Source: Runella sp. CRIBMP (GTDB lineage: Bacteria > Bacteroidota > Bacteroidia > Cytophagales > Spirosomataceae). Taken from it: a stretch of 64,000 nucleotides of DNA. The stretch lies in assembly GCF_009905605.1 (NCBI RefSeq), contig NZ_JAAAKZ010000003.1:186001-250000 (forward strand). The letters run 5' to 3'. A program made the translations under genes and the position numbers. Positions 52,515 to 61,877 of the stretch are shown piece by piece; the stretch's first letter is position 1; each line of letters begins with the position of its first letter. The notes under the pieces were generated by a model. That model was not told where the DNA came from and made no database searches. It worked only from the letters and a program-made list of their open reading frames with translations.

Positions 52515-53987
52515 ATGAACATTCACATGAAAAATATATTTCACTCTTTTCGCTATAAAGCCCTAACGGCCGCACTGATGCTCAGCGTTATGGCGTGTAC
52601 GGATAAATTTGATGAAATCAATACCAACCCCAATGCGCCTTCGGTGGCCACAGCCGACTTGTTTTTGCCACACGGTATTCAAAGTGCCGTTGATGCCTAT
52701 TGGGGCGGGTCGTTGGGGATGGATATTGGCAATTTGATTCCCCAATACTGGGCGCGTATCCAATACACCGACATCGATCAGTATTCGATTTCCAGCGATG
52801 TGTACAGTAACGCTTGGCAAACCTTCCACGTGGAGGCGTTGCCCGATTATCAGCGGATTTATAAACTAGGCGTTGATACAAAAAATCCTAACTATCAGGC
52901 AGTAGCCATGATTATGCGCTCTTGGGTTTATTCGTTGTTGACCGATATTTACGGAGATATTCCTTATACGCAGTCACTTCAAGGATTAGAAGGTGTTTTA
53001 CAGCCCAAATACGATACCCAAAAGGAAGTATACGCAGGTATCATCAAGGAGTTGAAAGTGGCCAATGACATGATTGATGCCGTTGACAAATCCAAAGCCA
53101 TTGCGGGCGATATTCTTTTTGCCAATAACCTGACCCGTTGGAAGAAATTTGCTAATTCGTTGAGTTTGCGTCTGCTTAACCGGATGCTAAGTAAAGCCGA
53201 TGCTGCAATGGACGTAAAAACCGAAATCGCCCGTATTTTGGGTGACCCCGCCAAATACCCCGTCATTGAATCTAATGCCGACAACATTCAACTTAATTAT
53301 TTGGATGCCACCAACAATAACAACCCCATCAATCAAAACCGAAAAACCCGCGACGACCACCGCGTGAGTGCTACAATTGTGAATAAATTGGCGGCCATGA
53401 AAGATGCACGTTTGGGTGTGTATGCCGACAGGCCCGCCGATGGTGGTGATTATAAAGGTGTTCCGAACGGCCTTTCCAATGCCGATGCCAACGCGTTAGG
53501 CCTTTCTAAAACCTCCAAAGTAGGCGCTTATTTTGTGAGTGCCACGGCTCCTGGTGTTATCTTGAGTTACTCAGAATTACTGTTTATCAAAGCCGAAATG
53601 GCTTACAAAGGAATTACGGCGGCAGGCGATGTTGCGGCCAATTATACCAATGCCATTACGGCTTCACATACGCAGTATAAACTGACGGTTGGGGCTGATT
53701 ATTTGGCGGCCAATGCATTGAAAACGGGCGCAGACGGGTACACGCAGATCATGGAACAAAAATGGATTGCTTTGTTTGGACAAGGAATTGAATCTTGGAC
53801 GGAGTTTCGTCGTACGGGAGTTCCTGCTTTGAAGCCTGCGGTTATTAACGTAAACGGAGGTGTGATTCCAACGCGTTTGCCGTACCCAGGTTCAGAAGAA
53901 TCGCTTAACTACGCTAACTTTACTGCTGCGCTTAAGCAGCAAGGAGGAGCAAACGACATGAAGTTGAAGCTCTGGATTGCAAAATAA
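52515..53987 (+). CDS. SusD-like (SusD/RagB type 2) lipoprotein
   Basis: A 490-residue partner of the second SusC. The signal ends in a lipobox SVMAC (Cys28 from the ATG at 52515; an ATG at 52527 is an alternative). The start of the mature protein TDKFDEINTNPNAPSVATADLFLP is the signature of the SusD-like_2 subfamily. MIMRSWVYSLLTDIYGDIPYTQSLQ, LLFIKAEMAYKGI and WTEFRRTGVPAL are further family blocks. Shorter than classical SusD, as usual for this subfamily. Confidence 0.94.
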   Translation: MNIHMKNIFHSFRYKALTAALMLSVMACTDKFDEINTNPNAPSVATADLFLPHGIQSAVDAYWGGSLGMDIGNLIPQYWARIQYTDIDQYSISSDVYSNAWQTFHVEALPDYQRIYKLGVDTKNPNYQAVAMIMRSWVYSLLTDIYGDIPYTQSLQGLEGVLQPKYDTQKEVYAGIIKELKVANDMIDAVDKSKAIAGDILFANNLTRWKKFANSLSLRLLNRMLSKADAAMDVKTEIARILGDPAKYPVIESNADNIQLNYLDATNNNNPINQNRKTRDDHRVSATIVNKLAAMKDARLGVYADRPADGGDYKGVPNGLSNADANALGLSKTSKVGAYFVSATAPGVILSYSELLFIKAEMAYKGITAAGDVAANYTNAITASHTQYKLTVGADYLAANALKTGADGYTQIMEQKWIALFGQGIESWTEFRRTGVPALKPAVINVNGGVIPTRLPYPGSEESLNYANFTAALKQQGGANDMKLKLWIAK

Positions 53988-54002
53988 CTTAACTCCTTAT
54001 TC

Positions 54003-54058
54003 AACAACAAGACTTTAGCTGTGGAGTTTCATGGGTAAAGCCTTGTTGTTTAGGTTTT
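54003..54058 (+). terminator. Likely terminator after susD2
   Basis: AACAACAAG (54003-54011)/CTTGTTGTT (54042-54050) with inner CTTTA/TAAAG pairing, followed by TAGGTTTTTG. Read-through into the dipeptidase gene, 36 bp further on, is possible. Confidence 0.6.
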
Positions 54059-54086
54059 TGTAATAAATCGTTATACTATACCAATC

Positions 54087-55352
54087 ATGCTAATGAAAAC
54101 CACGCTTCGGTCTACACTCATTTCCTGTTTTGCGCTCACGGCGTTGTCGGTGGCAGCGCAAGACGATGCCGCCTTGCTGAAAAAAGCGAAGAAAATTCAC
54201 GAGAAAGCTTTTACCGTAGATACCCACGCCGACACGCCTATGTTGCTCTCTCGCGGTGGGTTTGACATTACTAAAGACAACGACGCCCGCACCACCAACA
54301 GCAAAGTAGACTATCCGCGCATGAAACGCGGCGGATTGGATGCTATTTTCTTTGCCGTCTATTTAGGACAAGGACCACGTACGCCCGAAGCGCACGAAGC
54401 GGCAAAAAAACGCGCTTTGAGTATTTTTGATGCGGTCAATACCACATTGAAACAAACGAGCGAATTGGCCGAACTCGCCACCACGCCCGAAGATGCCTAC
54501 CGCATTGGAAAAACAGGCAAACGGGTGATTTTTATCGGGGTAGAAAATGGCTATGCCATGGGCCATGATTTACCAATGTTGCAGAAATTTTACGATTTGG
54601 GTGCCCGCTACATGACGCTTTGCCACTCAAGCAACAACGATATTTGCGATTCTTCCACAGACCCCAAAGGCGCCGAATACCAAGGTTTAAGCCCATTGGG
54701 AGAGCAAGTGGTCAAAGAAATGAACCGTTTGGGCATGATTATCGACGTGTCGCATGTGTCAGACTCTACGTTTTATGACGTGATTCGGCAGTCAAAAGTG
54801 CCTGTTGTGGCAACGCATTCCGGGGCAAAGGCCATCTGCAATCACCCACGTAACCTCACCGACGATATGCTCAAAGCGTTGGCTAAAAATGGCGGGGTGA
54901 TTCAATTAAACTTGCTGAGCGATTATATCAAGACCATTCCGCCAAGCCCCGAAAGAGAAGGTGCGCTGAAAGAATTGTACGCAAAATATAGCATCAAAGA
55001 CCGTCGGGGAATGATGACGCTGCCAGAGGCGGAGCAACAAAAAGCGCGGGCTGATTTTATGGAATTGAATAAAAAATACCCGATTCAGTTGGCTACTGTC
55101 AAAGACGCCATCGATCACATTGATCACATTGTGAAGCTAATCGGGATAGACCACGTGGGTATGGGGGCTGATTTTGACGGCGGCGGCGCGTTGGCAGATT
55201 GCTTTGATGTTAGCCAATACGAAAACATGACCATCGAATTGGTGCGCCGAGGTTATTCTAAAAAAGACATTGAAAAAATCTGGAGTGGTAATTTCTTTCG
55301 CGTGATGAAGGCCGTTGAAAAAGGAAAAACGCGCGAATTAAGTCTCAAATAA
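54087..55352 (+). CDS. M19-family (renal-type) membrane dipeptidase, exported
   Basis: A 421-residue zinc dipeptidase with a signal peptide (cleavage near VAAQD, residue about 24). Metal motifs are VDTHADTP, a Glu in VIFIGVENGYA, His in IDVSHVSDSTF and VATHSGAKAI, and IGIDHVGMGADFDG near the C-terminus. M19 enzymes cleave dipeptides with broad, often D-amino-acid-tolerant specificity. It follows the second SusC/SusD pair, suggesting use of imported peptide material. Two ATGs (54087, 54093) are possible starts. Confidence 0.92.
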   Translation: MLMKTTLRSTLISCFALTALSVAAQDDAALLKKAKKIHEKAFTVDTHADTPMLLSRGGFDITKDNDARTTNSKVDYPRMKRGGLDAIFFAVYLGQGPRTPEAHEAAKKRALSIFDAVNTTLKQTSELAELATTPEDAYRIGKTGKRVIFIGVENGYAMGHDLPMLQKFYDLGARYMTLCHSSNNDICDSSTDPKGAEYQGLSPLGEQVVKEMNRLGMIIDVSHVSDSTFYDVIRQSKVPVVATHSGAKAICNHPRNLTDDMLKALAKNGGVIQLNLLSDYIKTIPPSPEREGALKELYAKYSIKDRRGMMTLPEAEQQKARADFMELNKKYPIQLATVKDAIDHIDHIVKLIGIDHVGMGADFDGGGALADCFDVSQYENMTIELVRRGYSKKDIEKIWSGNFFRVMKAVEKGKTRELSLK

Positions 55353-55415
55353 GCATAAACTGATTAAAATCTGATACCTTTAACCGTTAATTTACACTCA
55401 CAACAATCTGAAACG

Positions 55416-55447
55416 AAAAGAGTCGAGCACTTGCCCGACTCTTTTTT
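55416..55447 (+). terminator. Terminator after the M19 dipeptidase gene
   Basis: AAAAGAGTCG (55416-55425) pairs with CGACTCTTTT (55436-55445), then TT. It is symmetrical in base content and may also serve the convergent MG2-type gene. Confidence 0.9.
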
Positions 55448-55469
55448 ATGAAATTTGGTTCAAGACTTT

Positions 55470-55516
55470 CCCCGACTAGGCGTCCCCGACTAGGCGTCCC
55501 CGACTGGGCGTCCCCG
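55470..55516 (+). repeat. 14-bp tandem repeat, three copies
   Basis: CCCCGACTAGGCGT at 55470-55483 and 55484-55497, and CCCCGACTGGGCGT at 55498-55511, then a partial CCCCG. It lies between the convergent dipeptidase and MG2-type genes; AAGACTT before and AAGTCTT after it are inverted. Confidence 0.9.
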
Positions 55517-55536
55517 TTTTTAAAACTTGGCAAGTC

Positions 55537-57930
55537 TTACAATGACGATTTTTTTATCTCAAATGTAAACGTTTTACTGCCTGCTAAACCATTTTCAGTT
55601 ATACCCTGAATGACTGCTTTGTACGTGCCTGGTTGGTCGGATGAATAGAAACTGAGCGATTGCTTACCCTGAGCATCTGTGATGACCTGCGGTGCCCAAA
55701 ACAATAGGTTCCTGAAATCAGGTGTACGGCTTTTCAGTTGGTCGGGGGTGTCATAGACGGGCGCATAAAATGTTTTTTTTCCCTGAACGCCTTCGTACGA
55801 CTGCACCAACGCCCGTGGGTCGAGCGGAAAGCCCGCCAAATCTCCTTTATAGGTAGAAAAGCTCACAATACCCGAAAACGCCATTGGGCCTAAGTAATAA
55901 AGACCACTAATTACTTCCAGTTTTTTGATTTTTAGCGGGTCAAACGCCATGATTTTGTCGGTATCAAATACGGGTACGCCGTCAACCAGCATGAGTGGGT
56001 CTTCTTCAAAAAAGACGCTTGGTTGCAGTTTATCAAAGACTAAAAAGTAGAATTTGCCGCGACGTTTGCGAACGCCCACACCTGGTACATATTCCCGCAA
56101 AACCTCTTCTACCGTCGGAAAACGGGTAAACGCATCTAGGAAATACTTCTCGTCGGGGACGCCGTAAAAAGCCAGCGTGTCGGTTTCTCCCGTTGTGGTT
56201 TGCAGAGCAGATTTGGGCAAAAACGCGTTTTGAGCCTGCATATTGATGCTTCTTGTTAGCAAGTGGTTTTTCCAGCTAGCATCAAAAGCAAACGGAGGAA
56301 GTGAATACGACGAGATTTTGTCGGAAAAAGGACTATTGATTTCGATACGGTAGGTGCTGTCGTACTGGGTGTTGGTTTGGACAATGATTTCTTTTGGTCC
56401 GAAAAAATGCTTCACCTCGTAAGAAATCCGACCAGCGGTGTCGCTGCGCGATACAAACAGATGAGGTCGATTGCTTGGAGCGGCAAGATACGTCGCAACG
56501 TACGGGGCGGGCAAGCCCGTTTGTGCATGTACAACCTTGCCCGAAACAAAATGCCCACCCTGTTCAGGGAGGTAGTTATAGATTACTTTCTTATCAATAT
56601 CTTCCCAATTGAACCGACGCCATCCGTGGGTAAGCATCAGGTTATCAAGAGCTTGGTCAACTTCCTGTCCTGAATTTATAAAATAATAGGAAGGCGACTC
56701 AACGGTTCCTTTCAGGTCGGAGGTCAGGGCCAGATATGTATCAATCAGGAGCGGGTCTTCGGTGGGGAGGGAGTCTACCAAAAACACCGAAACCGACAAA
56801 TCGGCCACGGTGGGCGTGTTTGACTTGAGGGAAGACGTGAGTTCAAGATTGATTTTTTCGCGGGTATTGTACTGCTTTTTATCATATTGGGCAGTGAGCA
56901 TGAGCGATTGCGTGGGTCGTTTAAAATAAAGCCGCTCGCAAACGGGTTTTTGGTTTGCGTCAAAAATCGTAATGGCCGTAACACCATCTCCCAAGGCGCT
57001 TTTAGGAAGCGTAAAGGAGGCTTTCCCACTGGTAAAAGCCTTCTTTACTGTCACTTTAGGAACAGATTTGGTATGCGACAAGAGGTAAACTTCCGAACCG
57101 CTGGTTTGAGTATGCGCCGAAACCGTGACTTCCAACGCCAACGTCGATTCTTTGACCTGCATCACATAGCCCTGCGTTTTGACGGTCGGTAGAGTATACG
57201 TAAACCATTGTCTTTTTGCATCCTGGAGCAGTACTCGGTAGGCTTCTCCTTCTTTGGGCGTAAAGGAAAAAGTGCCGATTCCGAACTTCAAAGGTTCAAA
57301 ATGGGCAACCGTATCATTTTGTTGATTGACGATACTTCCCTTGAATTTTATGCCTTTGCCATATTGACCCACGGCCCGAAAGGCTACATTGCTTTCCAGC
57401 CCCTGTACCAGATTTCCACCTTCGGGAAACAACTGCAAATCGTAAGCCAGCGTGGGTTTCGGAGGGGACGAAAGGCTAGGTTTGCTGAACGGATTAACGA
57501 TGCTGATGGTGGTTTCGAAATAGAAATCGGGACTAAAATTTTTCATCCAGTGGGTATAACTACGCACCGAATACTGCCCACTTGGGATAAAAGGCGGAAT
57601 AAAAACCGAGCCGAAACCTTTGCCACCGTCCAATGCAATTTTTGTTTGTAACACAGGGTTGTGGTCGCGGTCTAGTACTTCCAGATAGGCTACTTTGCTC
57701 ATATCCAAGGGTGTATGTAAGGAAGCATCCAGACAAAAAGTCTTGAACCACATCGTTTCACCTACCAAATACAGCGGTCGGTCGAGGTGGACAAACACTT
57801 TTTCCTGCACTGCCTGTTGGTTATGTTGAACAAGCCGTTGAGATAGTGATTTGCTTTGTCCAACGCCAAAGGTGGGGGTCAAAAGACTCATCCAAAGTGC
57901 TGTTTTTTTTAAGAATGAAAATGGGTTCAT
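55537..57930 (-). CDS. Exported MG2-type protein with a C-terminal TonB-plug-like domain
   Basis: About 797 residues from the ATG at 57930 (57951 is an alternative; the frame further upstream overlaps the DUF4249 gene and is not used). A signal peptide ends near FGVGQ. The N-terminal part resembles the MG2 domain of alpha-2-macroglobulin-like proteins (EKVFVHLDRPLYLVGETMWFK). The middle has a peptidase-regulatory-like domain (VSGKVVHAQTGLPAPYV). The end has a plug-like block (DPLMLVDGVPVFDTDKIM, IKKLEVISGLYYLGPMAFSG) but no beta barrel. The family is common next to TonB receptors in Bacteroidota; function unknown. Confidence 0.78.
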   Translation of the reverse strand: MNPFSFLKKTALWMSLLTPTFGVGQSKSLSQRLVQHNQQAVQEKVFVHLDRPLYLVGETMWFKTFCLDASLHTPLDMSKVAYLEVLDRDHNPVLQTKIALDGGKGFGSVFIPPFIPSGQYSVRSYTHWMKNFSPDFYFETTISIVNPFSKPSLSSPPKPTLAYDLQLFPEGGNLVQGLESNVAFRAVGQYGKGIKFKGSIVNQQNDTVAHFEPLKFGIGTFSFTPKEGEAYRVLLQDAKRQWFTYTLPTVKTQGYVMQVKESTLALEVTVSAHTQTSGSEVYLLSHTKSVPKVTVKKAFTSGKASFTLPKSALGDGVTAITIFDANQKPVCERLYFKRPTQSLMLTAQYDKKQYNTREKINLELTSSLKSNTPTVADLSVSVFLVDSLPTEDPLLIDTYLALTSDLKGTVESPSYYFINSGQEVDQALDNLMLTHGWRRFNWEDIDKKVIYNYLPEQGGHFVSGKVVHAQTGLPAPYVATYLAAPSNRPHLFVSRSDTAGRISYEVKHFFGPKEIIVQTNTQYDSTYRIEINSPFSDKISSYSLPPFAFDASWKNHLLTRSINMQAQNAFLPKSALQTTTGETDTLAFYGVPDEKYFLDAFTRFPTVEEVLREYVPGVGVRKRRGKFYFLVFDKLQPSVFFEEDPLMLVDGVPVFDTDKIMAFDPLKIKKLEVISGLYYLGPMAFSGIVSFSTYKGDLAGFPLDPRALVQSYEGVQGKKTFYAPVYDTPDQLKSRTPDFRNLLFWAPQVITDAQGKQSLSFYSSDQPGTYKAVIQGITENGLAGSKTFTFEIKKSSL

Positions 57931-57958
57931 GGAGGCGAGGAAATTTATCATGACAGCA

Positions 57959-59077
57959 TTATGGCCAAAAACTTGGACGGGTGGTATTTCCGCCCTTGGT
58001 GCGACAATCTCCGCAGCCAGGGTCACCGGTAATGTATTCAGGAATCCGTGCACCGTCGGCCCAATATTCCGTAAGTAGAAAACTTTGGGCTTTGATAGCA
58101 TCAGCAATGCTCAGGGTATCAAGTGGTTGGCACGACTGAGGTGTCCCCAGAGCGGGCGACAAGAAAATGCGTTTTTCTTGCGGTACGCCTGCGCTAAAAA
58201 AACCGAAAACAAGCTCCTGTGAGTTGGTGGTGCATTTAATGTTTCCAGTGATTTGCGAAGGCTGCGAGTCAAATAACCCGCCCGTTGTTTCGGTGGTTTT
58301 GGCGAGTGCGTTCCAATATTCATAGCCTTCCTGCGTCAATCCGAATTGCTTAACGATGATGCTATATTTGACGAGCAACTTGCCAGAAGAGGCGGGAATG
58401 TAAGTGATGGGCGCATCCCGAATCACATCTTGGGTGAGTTTGATGGTAGAGCCAAGCAAAATAGTGGAAGGAGTTTCGGTACGCCAGCAGGTGTTAATGT
58501 TTTGAACGCGGTCAATGATGGCATTGTTCTTTATTTCATAGAGCGAATAAAGCGGCATGTTGTACTCCCAGGTTTCTTCAAATTTCCAGCGATAAAAACG
58601 CGTTTTATTGAGCGGGTCGTGGGTGTTGATATTGATTTGGAGTGAGCTTCGGTCGGCCGCAATTTTGTACGTAATGCTATCAATCGGCGGCGTTTGTTTA
58701 GGCGTTGTATAGTCAGAAAGGAATTCTTTTTTACCCGTAGTTTTAACTCTGATTCGAAAATTTTCATTGAGGTTAAAAGTTCTGGGAGCCAATCGATAAA
58801 GCCCTTTGCCGATTTCTGTAAAGAGAAAAGTGCTGCCTTTATCGCCCTCCACAATCACTTGGGCGCGTAGCTCGGGTGTAAACGAATTTTTGTTGGAGAC
58901 CAATTGGGTGTAGGTCAACGTAATGCGGCTGCTGTCTTTGCCGCCCGTGTTCAGAAATCCATCGATAACCAAAAAACGGTCGGCCGCCGTAACTTCAGGT
59001 GGGGTAAATGGCAGAACGCAGCCATCCAACACCACCAGACTGACAACCACTGCGATAAGAGATAAGAGGGTTTTCAT
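57959..59077 (-). CDS. DUF4249-family lipoprotein
   Basis: A 372-residue lipoprotein from the ATG at 59077, lipobox VLDGC. VTAADRFLVIDGFLNTGGKDSSRITLTYT, SDYTTPKQTPPIDSITYKI and the Cys-rich end PGCGDCRTKGGNTTRPSFW are characteristic of DUF4249, a family encoded next to TonB-dependent receptors and thought to be a surface partner analogous to SusD. It follows the receptor gene by 28 bp and precedes the MG2-type gene by 28 bp. Confidence 0.9.
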   Translation of the reverse strand: MKTLLSLIAVVVSLVVLDGCVLPFTPPEVTAADRFLVIDGFLNTGGKDSSRITLTYTQLVSNKNSFTPELRAQVIVEGDKGSTFLFTEIGKGLYRLAPRTFNLNENFRIRVKTTGKKEFLSDYTTPKQTPPIDSITYKIAADRSSLQININTHDPLNKTRFYRWKFEETWEYNMPLYSLYEIKNNAIIDRVQNINTCWRTETPSTILLGSTIKLTQDVIRDAPITYIPASSGKLLVKYSIIVKQFGLTQEGYEYWNALAKTTETTGGLFDSQPSQITGNIKCTTNSQELVFGFFSAGVPQEKRIFLSPALGTPQSCQPLDTLSIADAIKAQSFLLTEYWADGARIPEYITGDPGCGDCRTKGGNTTRPSFWP

Positions 59078-59105
59078 AAGAATCAATAACGAATAACGAT
59101 GTTGG

Positions 59106-61877
59106 CTAAAATCTAAAATTGTACGTAACGGTCGGAATCGGTTGCCCGAAAATGGACAGCATGTAGCCTTTTACGACGCCGTTTTGACTTCTAAAATAAA
59201 CGGAAGAGGGATTCTTACGGCCCAATACGTTGAAGATGGCAAATGTCCAAGAGCTGTGCGCTAGCTTTTTGATTTTGTGATTTCCTTCAATGTTCATCGA
59301 GAAATCAACGCGGTAGTAATCAGGAATTCTGAATTGGTTGCGGTCGGCGTAGTAAATACGCGGCACGCCTTCCAAAATGTACTTACCAATGGGCGGGGTA
59401 TACGGTCGGCCGCTGCTGTAAGTAAAATTGAACGAAAGACTGAACCGGTGCGAAAACTTATAATTGCTAACCAGCGTAAAATCGTGCGGTTTGTCGTAAT
59501 TGCTCGGATAATAATTGCCTTTGTTGGGCGCGTCGGAAGAGGTGCGGTCGTTGGCGCGCAACAGTGAGCGGGCGTACGTGTAGCTTACCCAACCGTTGAG
59601 CTTGCCCGTCAGTTTTTTCAGCATCACTTCAATTCCGTAGGCTTTTCCCGTGGTTGAAATCACGGCGGTTTCAACACGATGGTTAAGAATAAGCGAGTCT
59701 CCGCCTTTGTAGTCCAGAAAATTCTGAATGTTTTTATAATAGGCTTCGACCGAAAGTTCCAATTTGTTGCCCCGCAAATTGCGGTACACGCCTGCGGCCA
59801 ATTGACTGCCCAGTTGCGGCTTAATGTACGAATCACTCAATTTCCAGATGTCGGTTGGTGACATCACCATTGTGTTTGTCAGTAAATGAATATACTGACG
59901 CGTGGTATTGTAACTGACTTTGACCGAAGTACTGTTGTTAACCAAATACCGCGCCGAAACCCGGTATTCGGGTCCTTGGTAGGTTTTAATGTTTTGGCCG
60001 GCGGTGAAGGTTTGGTTGCCGTCGCTGTAAATCTTTTCAATCGGGAGGCCCGGCGTATAGGTGTAGACGGTTTTGGGGCCAAGGTAATTGAATAATGAAA
60101 AACGAATCCCACCGCTCAACGAAAGTCTGGCATTTACGTCAAATCGGTCTTCTAGGTACACGGCACTTTCGATGGCCTGCTCGGACTCCATTACGTCTGG
60201 AATCAGCAGCGACTCGGGATGTGATGGCCGCAACGAGCCAGGGTATAGTTTGTAATAAACCGTATTGACCCCAAAATCCAAAGTATGCTGACGATGCAAG
60301 AAATACGTAAAGTCGGCTTTAGCGGTGGATTGGCTGATGTCAAATTTTAAATCAAACGCGGCAGTGGGTACACGTTGGCTGCCGATGTCGTATTGATAGC
60401 GGCTGTAGGCAGTCGTAAAAACGCTGTAAAACTTGGGATTAAACGTATGTTTCCATTTCAATGAAGCCAATTGATTTTGGTACGAATAAGCCGTATCGCC
60501 AAAAAAACGGAACTTATCTTTACTTAAATAACCCATCAGCGAAAGGCTGTTTTTTTCGTTTATTTCGTGGTTAACGTGGAGATTTAGGTCATAAAAAGAG
60601 GCCGTACTTTGACTAAACGAAGCATTCTCCAGTTTTTTGAGTACCCAATTAGAATACGTAGAGCGTCCGGCCAGAATGAACGAACTTTTCTCCTTTATAA
60701 TCGGCCCCTCGATGGCAAAACGCCCCGTCAAGAGGCCGATACCGCCCGAGCCGACGAATTTTTTCTTGTTGCCATCGCGGCTATTGATTTCCAATACCGA
60801 CGAAAGCCGCCCACCGTATTTGGACGGGATGGTACTTTTGTAGAGTTCTACTTCCTTAATCACGTCGGGGTTGAAGGCGGAGAAGAACCCAAACAAATGC
60901 GAAGGATTGTAGACCACGGCATCGTTGAAAAGAATGAGGTTTTGGTCGGTAGAGCCCCCGCGAACGTTGAGCCCTACGCTACTTTCGCTGACCGCTTTTA
61001 CGCCTGGCAAGGTAAGCACGGTGCGTAGCAAATCGGTTTCGCCAAACGCCGTCGGTACCTGTTTCATGGTTTTGATATTGAGCTTCACCTGCCCCATCTG
61101 AGTTCCAGCGATGTTAACGTCGCGGCCTGCGGTGATAGATACTTCTTTCAAGGCCGTCACGCTTTCTTGCATTTCGATGTCAAGTTTGCCGTCGCCATAC
61201 AGAACAATGCGCCGGTAGGTATCACGCATTCCGATGCTTTTGATTTTCAGCGTTTGCTTTCCGCGCGGAATGGTCAGCGAAAATAACCCTAGTGCGTCGG
61301 TAGAAACCCCAACAGAAGGCGATTCAATATAGACCGCCGCGCCGATGACAGGCTCGCCCGTCACGGCATTCCGGATGTAGCCCGAAACCGTCGATTTGCC
61401 TTCAGTGATGCGTTGTCGTTGGGCGCCGATATTATACAGTTTGCTCTCGGCGGTCGATAGCAGTTTGTCTTGTTCTTCTGTAGTGGGCGCTACGTATTGG
61501 TTTTGCTCCGATTCTTTATTGGGCGTATTCAAGTTAAACAAGTCGTCGGATAGTTGCGTAATGATTGGTTGCCCCGACGTCACAAACACCCGTTGTTGGT
61601 CATCAATTGAAAACTTAAACTCAGTGTCTTTAAATACCTGAACCAACACCGATACCAACGTTTGATCTTTGACTTGCAGGGTGATTTTGAGGCTGTCGAG
61701 CTGCGAAGCATCGTAGTAAAAAAAGTGTCCAGTTTGTGCTTCGGCTTCTTTGACAAATTGGCCAAACCGCGCCTCGTTTAAATCCACGGTTAGACGTTTT
61801 TCTGCCTTCGTTTGTGCTAACAAAGCGGAAAATGTCAAGGTGACAAGGAGGGTTGTAAAGAGTAAAGAGTGTTTCAT
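59106..61877 (-). CDS. TonB-dependent receptor with N-terminal STN domain
   Basis: A 923-residue outer-membrane receptor, signal peptide ending LLAQT. The STN domain (residues about 28-110, KRLTVDLNEARFGQFVKEAE) is the secretin/TonB N-terminal fold usual in receptors that signal through FecR-type anti-sigma factors, but no fecR or sigma gene is adjacent. Then come a carboxypeptidase-like domain (VSGYIRNAVTGEPVIGAAVYI), a plug (VLTLPGVKAVSESSVGLNVRGGSTDQNLILFNDA) split over conserved blocks, and a barrel ending TVTYNFRF. Substrate unknown. Confidence 0.92.
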   Translation of the reverse strand: MKHSLLFTTLLVTLTFSALLAQTKAEKRLTVDLNEARFGQFVKEAEAQTGHFFYYDASQLDSLKITLQVKDQTLVSVLVQVFKDTEFKFSIDDQQRVFVTSGQPIITQLSDDLFNLNTPNKESEQNQYVAPTTEEQDKLLSTAESKLYNIGAQRQRITEGKSTVSGYIRNAVTGEPVIGAAVYIESPSVGVSTDALGLFSLTIPRGKQTLKIKSIGMRDTYRRIVLYGDGKLDIEMQESVTALKEVSITAGRDVNIAGTQMGQVKLNIKTMKQVPTAFGETDLLRTVLTLPGVKAVSESSVGLNVRGGSTDQNLILFNDAVVYNPSHLFGFFSAFNPDVIKEVELYKSTIPSKYGGRLSSVLEINSRDGNKKKFVGSGGIGLLTGRFAIEGPIIKEKSSFILAGRSTYSNWVLKKLENASFSQSTASFYDLNLHVNHEINEKNSLSLMGYLSKDKFRFFGDTAYSYQNQLASLKWKHTFNPKFYSVFTTAYSRYQYDIGSQRVPTAAFDLKFDISQSTAKADFTYFLHRQHTLDFGVNTVYYKLYPGSLRPSHPESLLIPDVMESEQAIESAVYLEDRFDVNARLSLSGGIRFSLFNYLGPKTVYTYTPGLPIEKIYSDGNQTFTAGQNIKTYQGPEYRVSARYLVNNSTSVKVSYNTTRQYIHLLTNTMVMSPTDIWKLSDSYIKPQLGSQLAAGVYRNLRGNKLELSVEAYYKNIQNFLDYKGGDSLILNHRVETAVISTTGKAYGIEVMLKKLTGKLNGWVSYTYARSLLRANDRTSSDAPNKGNYYPSNYDKPHDFTLVSNYKFSHRFSLSFNFTYSSGRPYTPPIGKYILEGVPRIYYADRNQFRIPDYYRVDFSMNIEGNHKIKKLAHSSWTFAIFNVLGRKNPSSVYFRSQNGVVKGYMLSIFGQPIPTVTYNFRF

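Noticed and set aside
57931-58107. Longer N-terminus of the MG2-type protein
   Set aside because: It would overlap the end of the DUF4249 gene by up to 149 bp and would place the signal peptide far inside the protein.
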